The position numbers and the translations under genes were made by a program. Source: JAVBLF01 sp031553675 (GTDB lineage: Bacteria > Bacillota > Clostridia > Christensenellales > CALWSW01). Taken from it: a stretch of 20,916 nt of DNA. The notes under the pieces are model-generated. The model did not search any database and was not told where the DNA came from. It saw only the letters and a list, made by a program, of their open reading frames with translations. This document shows positions 18,617-20,916 of the stretch, one piece after another (positions within the stretch are counted from its first letter, which is position 1; each line of letters begins with the position of its first letter). The stretch covers positions 1-20,916 of the forward strand of contig JAVBLF010000135.1 in assembly GCA_031553675.1 (NCBI GenBank), written 5' to 3'.

Positions 18617-20916
18617 ATGGACGATCGCGTCTTAACGATCCTCGAATATGACAAGGTCATCGAAATGCTCGCGGGCCAGGCTGTGAGCGAGATGGGAAGG
18701 GCCGAAGCGCGGATGCTGAAGCCCGACGCGGTGTTTTCGCGCGTCGAGATCAGCCTTGAGCAGACAGCGCAGGCCGAGAGCGCGCTCGAAAAGATGGGCA
18801 AAAACCCCGTCGACGCGTTTCCGGATGTGCGGGCGGCGTTCAAGAAAGCGCCGGTCACGGTGTCGCTGGGGCAAAAGGAATTGCTGCTCGTTTCTCGGGC
18901 GCTGCGGGCCATTCGGCTCTGCCAGGAGGCGCTGAGCAAGGACGAAATCGGGTCGCATCTGCGCCGAATGGCCGGACTGCTGCGAACGAGCCGCTATGTG
19001 GAAGAAGAAATTCAGCGCTGCATTCTGTCCGAGGACGAGATGGCAGACGGCGCGTCGCCCGCTCTGTCCCGCATCCGAAGCCAGATTCGGGGCTGCCACA
19101 GCCGCGTGCGCGACAAGCTCAACAGCTTGCTTCACTCGAGCAGCTTTAAGACCTACCTGCAAGACCCGATCATCACCGTCCGAAACGGGCGCTACGTGCT
19201 GCCCGTCAAGCAGGAGCACCGCGGCCAGGTGCCGGGGCTCTTGCACGACCAGAGCGGTTCGGGCGCGACCCTTTTCATCGAGCCTGCCGCTGTCGTTGAA
19301 ATCGGCAACGAGCTGAAAAAGCTGGAGATCGACGAGCACGACGAGGTCGAGCGCATTTTGTCTGCGTTGACCCAGCTCGTCGCGCCGGATGCGGCGGCGT
19401 TTGCCGAGTCGCTCGAAGTGCTGGCGCAGCTTGACGTCGTGTTTGCCAAGGCCAGCCTGGCCCGTCAGATGCGCGCCATCCGTCCGCGTCTGAACGAGCG
19501 CGGCTTCGTCCGCGTCATGGCAGGGCGCCATCCGCTGATCGACCCTTCGAAGGTCGTGCCGATCGACATTTGGCTGGGAGAAGCCTTTTCGACGCTGATC
19601 ATCACGGGGCCAAACACGGGCGGCAAGACAGTCACGCTCAAGACCGTCGGGCTTTTCGCGGCGATGACGCAAGCGGGCCTCTTTCTGCCCGCCGCCCAAG
19701 GGGTCGAAATGGCTGTCTTCGCGCAGATTTTCGCCGACATCGGCGACGAGCAGAGCATCGAACAATCACTATCGACCTTTTCGTCGCACATGGGCAACAT
19801 CGTGCGCTTGCTGGAAAAGGCGGACGATCAGAGTCTTGTGCTGCTCGACGAACTGGGATCGGGCACCGACCCGATCGAGGGCGCGGCGCTGGCGATGGCC
19901 ATACTCGAAGAGCTGCACAAGCGGCACTGCATCGTGCTCGCGACGACGCACTACAGCGAGCTCAAAGCCTTTGCCCTGACGCGCGAAGGCATGGAGAACG
20001 CTTCGATGGAATTCGACTTGGCGACGCTCCGGCCGACCTACCGCGTGTTCGTGGGGATCCCCGGCAAGAGCAACGCATTCGAGATCTCGCGCAAACTCGG
20101 CTTGAACGACGCATTGATCGCGTCGGCACAGGCGTTTCTCGATCACGAGGACATTCGTTTCGAGGACGTCATTTCGAGCGCCGAGAGCCAAAGGCGGATC
20201 GCCGAGGAGGAGCGCAAGCTCGCCGAAGCGGCGCGCGAAGAGCTCTCCAAGCTGCGCGAGCAGACCGAGCGCGAACGCAGCAAGCTCGACGAGCAGCGCG
20301 ACAAGCAGATCCGCAAGGCGCAGGACGAAGCGCGCAAAGTCGTGGCCGACGCCAAAGCCGAGGCTGAGCGCGTGATCAAGGAGCTGCGGCAGTCGCTCAA
20401 GGCGGGCGACTCGGAAAGCGCGCGCGGAAGGGCCATTCAGGAGGCGCGAGACGCTCTGCGCCAGCAAGAGAGCGCCCACGCCGCGCCAAAGGCCGTCAAC
20501 CCCGCGCAAAACGAAGCGCCACCCAAGGCCGTCAAGCCGGGCGACGATGTCTATGTGCTCAGCCTCGACACCTACGCAACGGTGCTGAAAAGCGCCGATT
20601 CGCGCGGCGACGTGCAGATCCAGGCGGGTATCCTCAAGCTCAACGTCAAGCTGGCCGATCTGCGCCTTCGAAGCGCGAACCGCAAAGAAAAAAAGGCGGT
20701 CGCCCGCGCCGAATTGGCGGCGAAATCGGTATCGCTCGAGATCGACTTGCGCGGAGAACTGCTCGAAGACGCGCTGCTCGAACTCGATCGCTACCTCGAC
20801 GACGCGACGCTGTCCGGCCTTCAGGAAGTGACCGTCATCCACGGCAAGGGCACAGGCGCTTTGCGCGCCGGCATCCAGGAGCAGCTCCGATCCGACCCGC
20901 GCGTCAAGTCCTTCCG
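18617..20916 (+). CDS. mutS2: MutS2 family ATPase with Smr domain (3' end beyond window)
   Basis: MutS2 is a homodimeric ABC-type ATPase; in Bacillus it splits collided ribosomes, and in other species it affects recombination. 766 codons are present and the gene runs off the window, close to the usual full length (about 780-790 aa). The N-terminal MutS core is followed by Walker A GPNTGGKT (residues 331-338), Walker B LVLLDELGSGTDP (407-419) and ATTHYSELK (442-450). A highly charged coiled coil lies at about 510-620, then a linker, and the Smr nuclease domain starts near 705 (IDLRG, then HGKGTGALR). The mismatch-recognition domain of MutS is absent, as expected. GGAGG lies 9 nt before the ATG. 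No clear own promoter is seen, so read-through from the U32 gene is possible. Confidence 0.94.
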   Translation, partial: MDDRVLTILEYDKVIEMLAGQAVSEMGRAEARMLKPDAVFSRVEISLEQTAQAESALEKMGKNPVDAFPDVRAAFKKAPVTVSLGQKELLLVSRALRAIRLCQEALSKDEIGSHLRRMAGLLRTSRYVEEEIQRCILSEDEMADGASPALSRIRSQIRGCHSRVRDKLNSLLHSSSFKTYLQDPIITVRNGRYVLPVKQEHRGQVPGLLHDQSGSGATLFIEPAAVVEIGNELKKLEIDEHDEVERILSALTQLVAPDAAAFAESLEVLAQLDVVFAKASLARQMRAIRPRLNERGFVRVMAGRHPLIDPSKVVPIDIWLGEAFSTLIITGPNTGGKTVTLKTVGLFAAMTQAGLFLPAAQGVEMAVFAQIFADIGDEQSIEQSLSTFSSHMGNIVRLLEKADDQSLVLLDELGSGTDPIEGAALAMAILEELHKRHCIVLATTHYSELKAFALTREGMENASMEFDLATLRPTYRVFVGIPGKSNAFEISRKLGLNDALIASAQAFLDHEDIRFEDVISSAESQRRIAEEERKLAEAAREELSKLREQTERERSKLDEQRDKQIRKAQDEARKVVADAKAEAERVIKELRQSLKAGDSESARGRAIQEARDALRQQESAHAAPKAVNPAQNEAPPKAVKPGDDVYVLSLDTYATVLKSADSRGDVQIQAGILKLNVKLADLRLRSANRKEKKAVARAELAAKSVSLEIDLRGELLEDALLELDRYLDDATLSGLQEVTVIHGKGTGALRAGIQEQLRSDPRVKSF

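Overview
The window looks like chromosomal DNA from a GC-rich, endospore-forming member of the Firmicutes (Clostridia-like). The evidence is a forespore/germination cluster (spoIIR, a sleB-type hydrolase, ypeB), a clostridial-style MoeA/MoeA-PBP/MOSC set, a MutS2 with an Smr domain, AGGAGG-type ribosome binding sites, and housekeeping promoters with a recurrent extended -10 (TGN before TATAAT-like boxes). I cannot name the genus. There is no transposase, integrase, phage gene, CRISPR array, rRNA or tRNA that I can see.

Layout. 1-430: non-coding DNA made of nested palindromic repeats, including a 118-bp tandem duplication. 444-2936: a minus-strand polar amino acid ABC transporter operon (binding protein, permease, ATPase) with its own promoter and terminator. 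3119-4617: a plus-strand pair, Wzz-like membrane adaptor plus cytoplasmic tyrosine kinase, with a good promoter but no other polysaccharide genes. 4686-5048: a small DUF1905 protein. 5128-7844: minus-strand spoIIR-sleB-ypeB, preceded by a candidate forespore-sigma promoter. 7906-8827: ispE (MEP isoprenoid pathway) on the plus strand, convergent with glmM (8939-10300, peptidoglycan precursor synthesis) across a bidirectional terminator. 10419-11381: thioredoxin-reductase-like flavoprotein on the minus strand. 11611-12318: a six-helix membrane protein I do not recognise. 12451-16034: a molybdenum/tungsten cofactor operon (moeA, moeA-PBP fusion, MOSC protein). 16247-18439: a U32-family RNA-hydroxylation-type protein. 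18617 to the window end: mutS2, cut off inside its Smr domain.

The most unusual content is in the repeats. A two-hairpin element occurs twice, at 16012-16102 (plus) and 18515-18597 (minus), and brackets the U32 gene as inverted copies. The flanking and loop sequences are conserved between the copies, but the stems differ in sequence and remain perfectly paired, so the structure appears to be kept. The first copy also supplies the last seven codons and the stop of the MOSC gene. A second hairpin family with a GGGGTTTGGG tail occurs at 8887-8930 (plus) and 18443-18496 (minus). A third family, about 62 bp with 19-25 bp inverted arms and a constant 24-nt centre, occurs three times in the first 410 bases, and a diverged piece of its surrounding unit lies near 4625-4676.

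Several proteins have key motifs that differ from the family norm: the SleB-like hydrolase (acidic motif), the thioredoxin reductase (pyridine-nucleotide motif) and the tyrosine kinase (Walker A').
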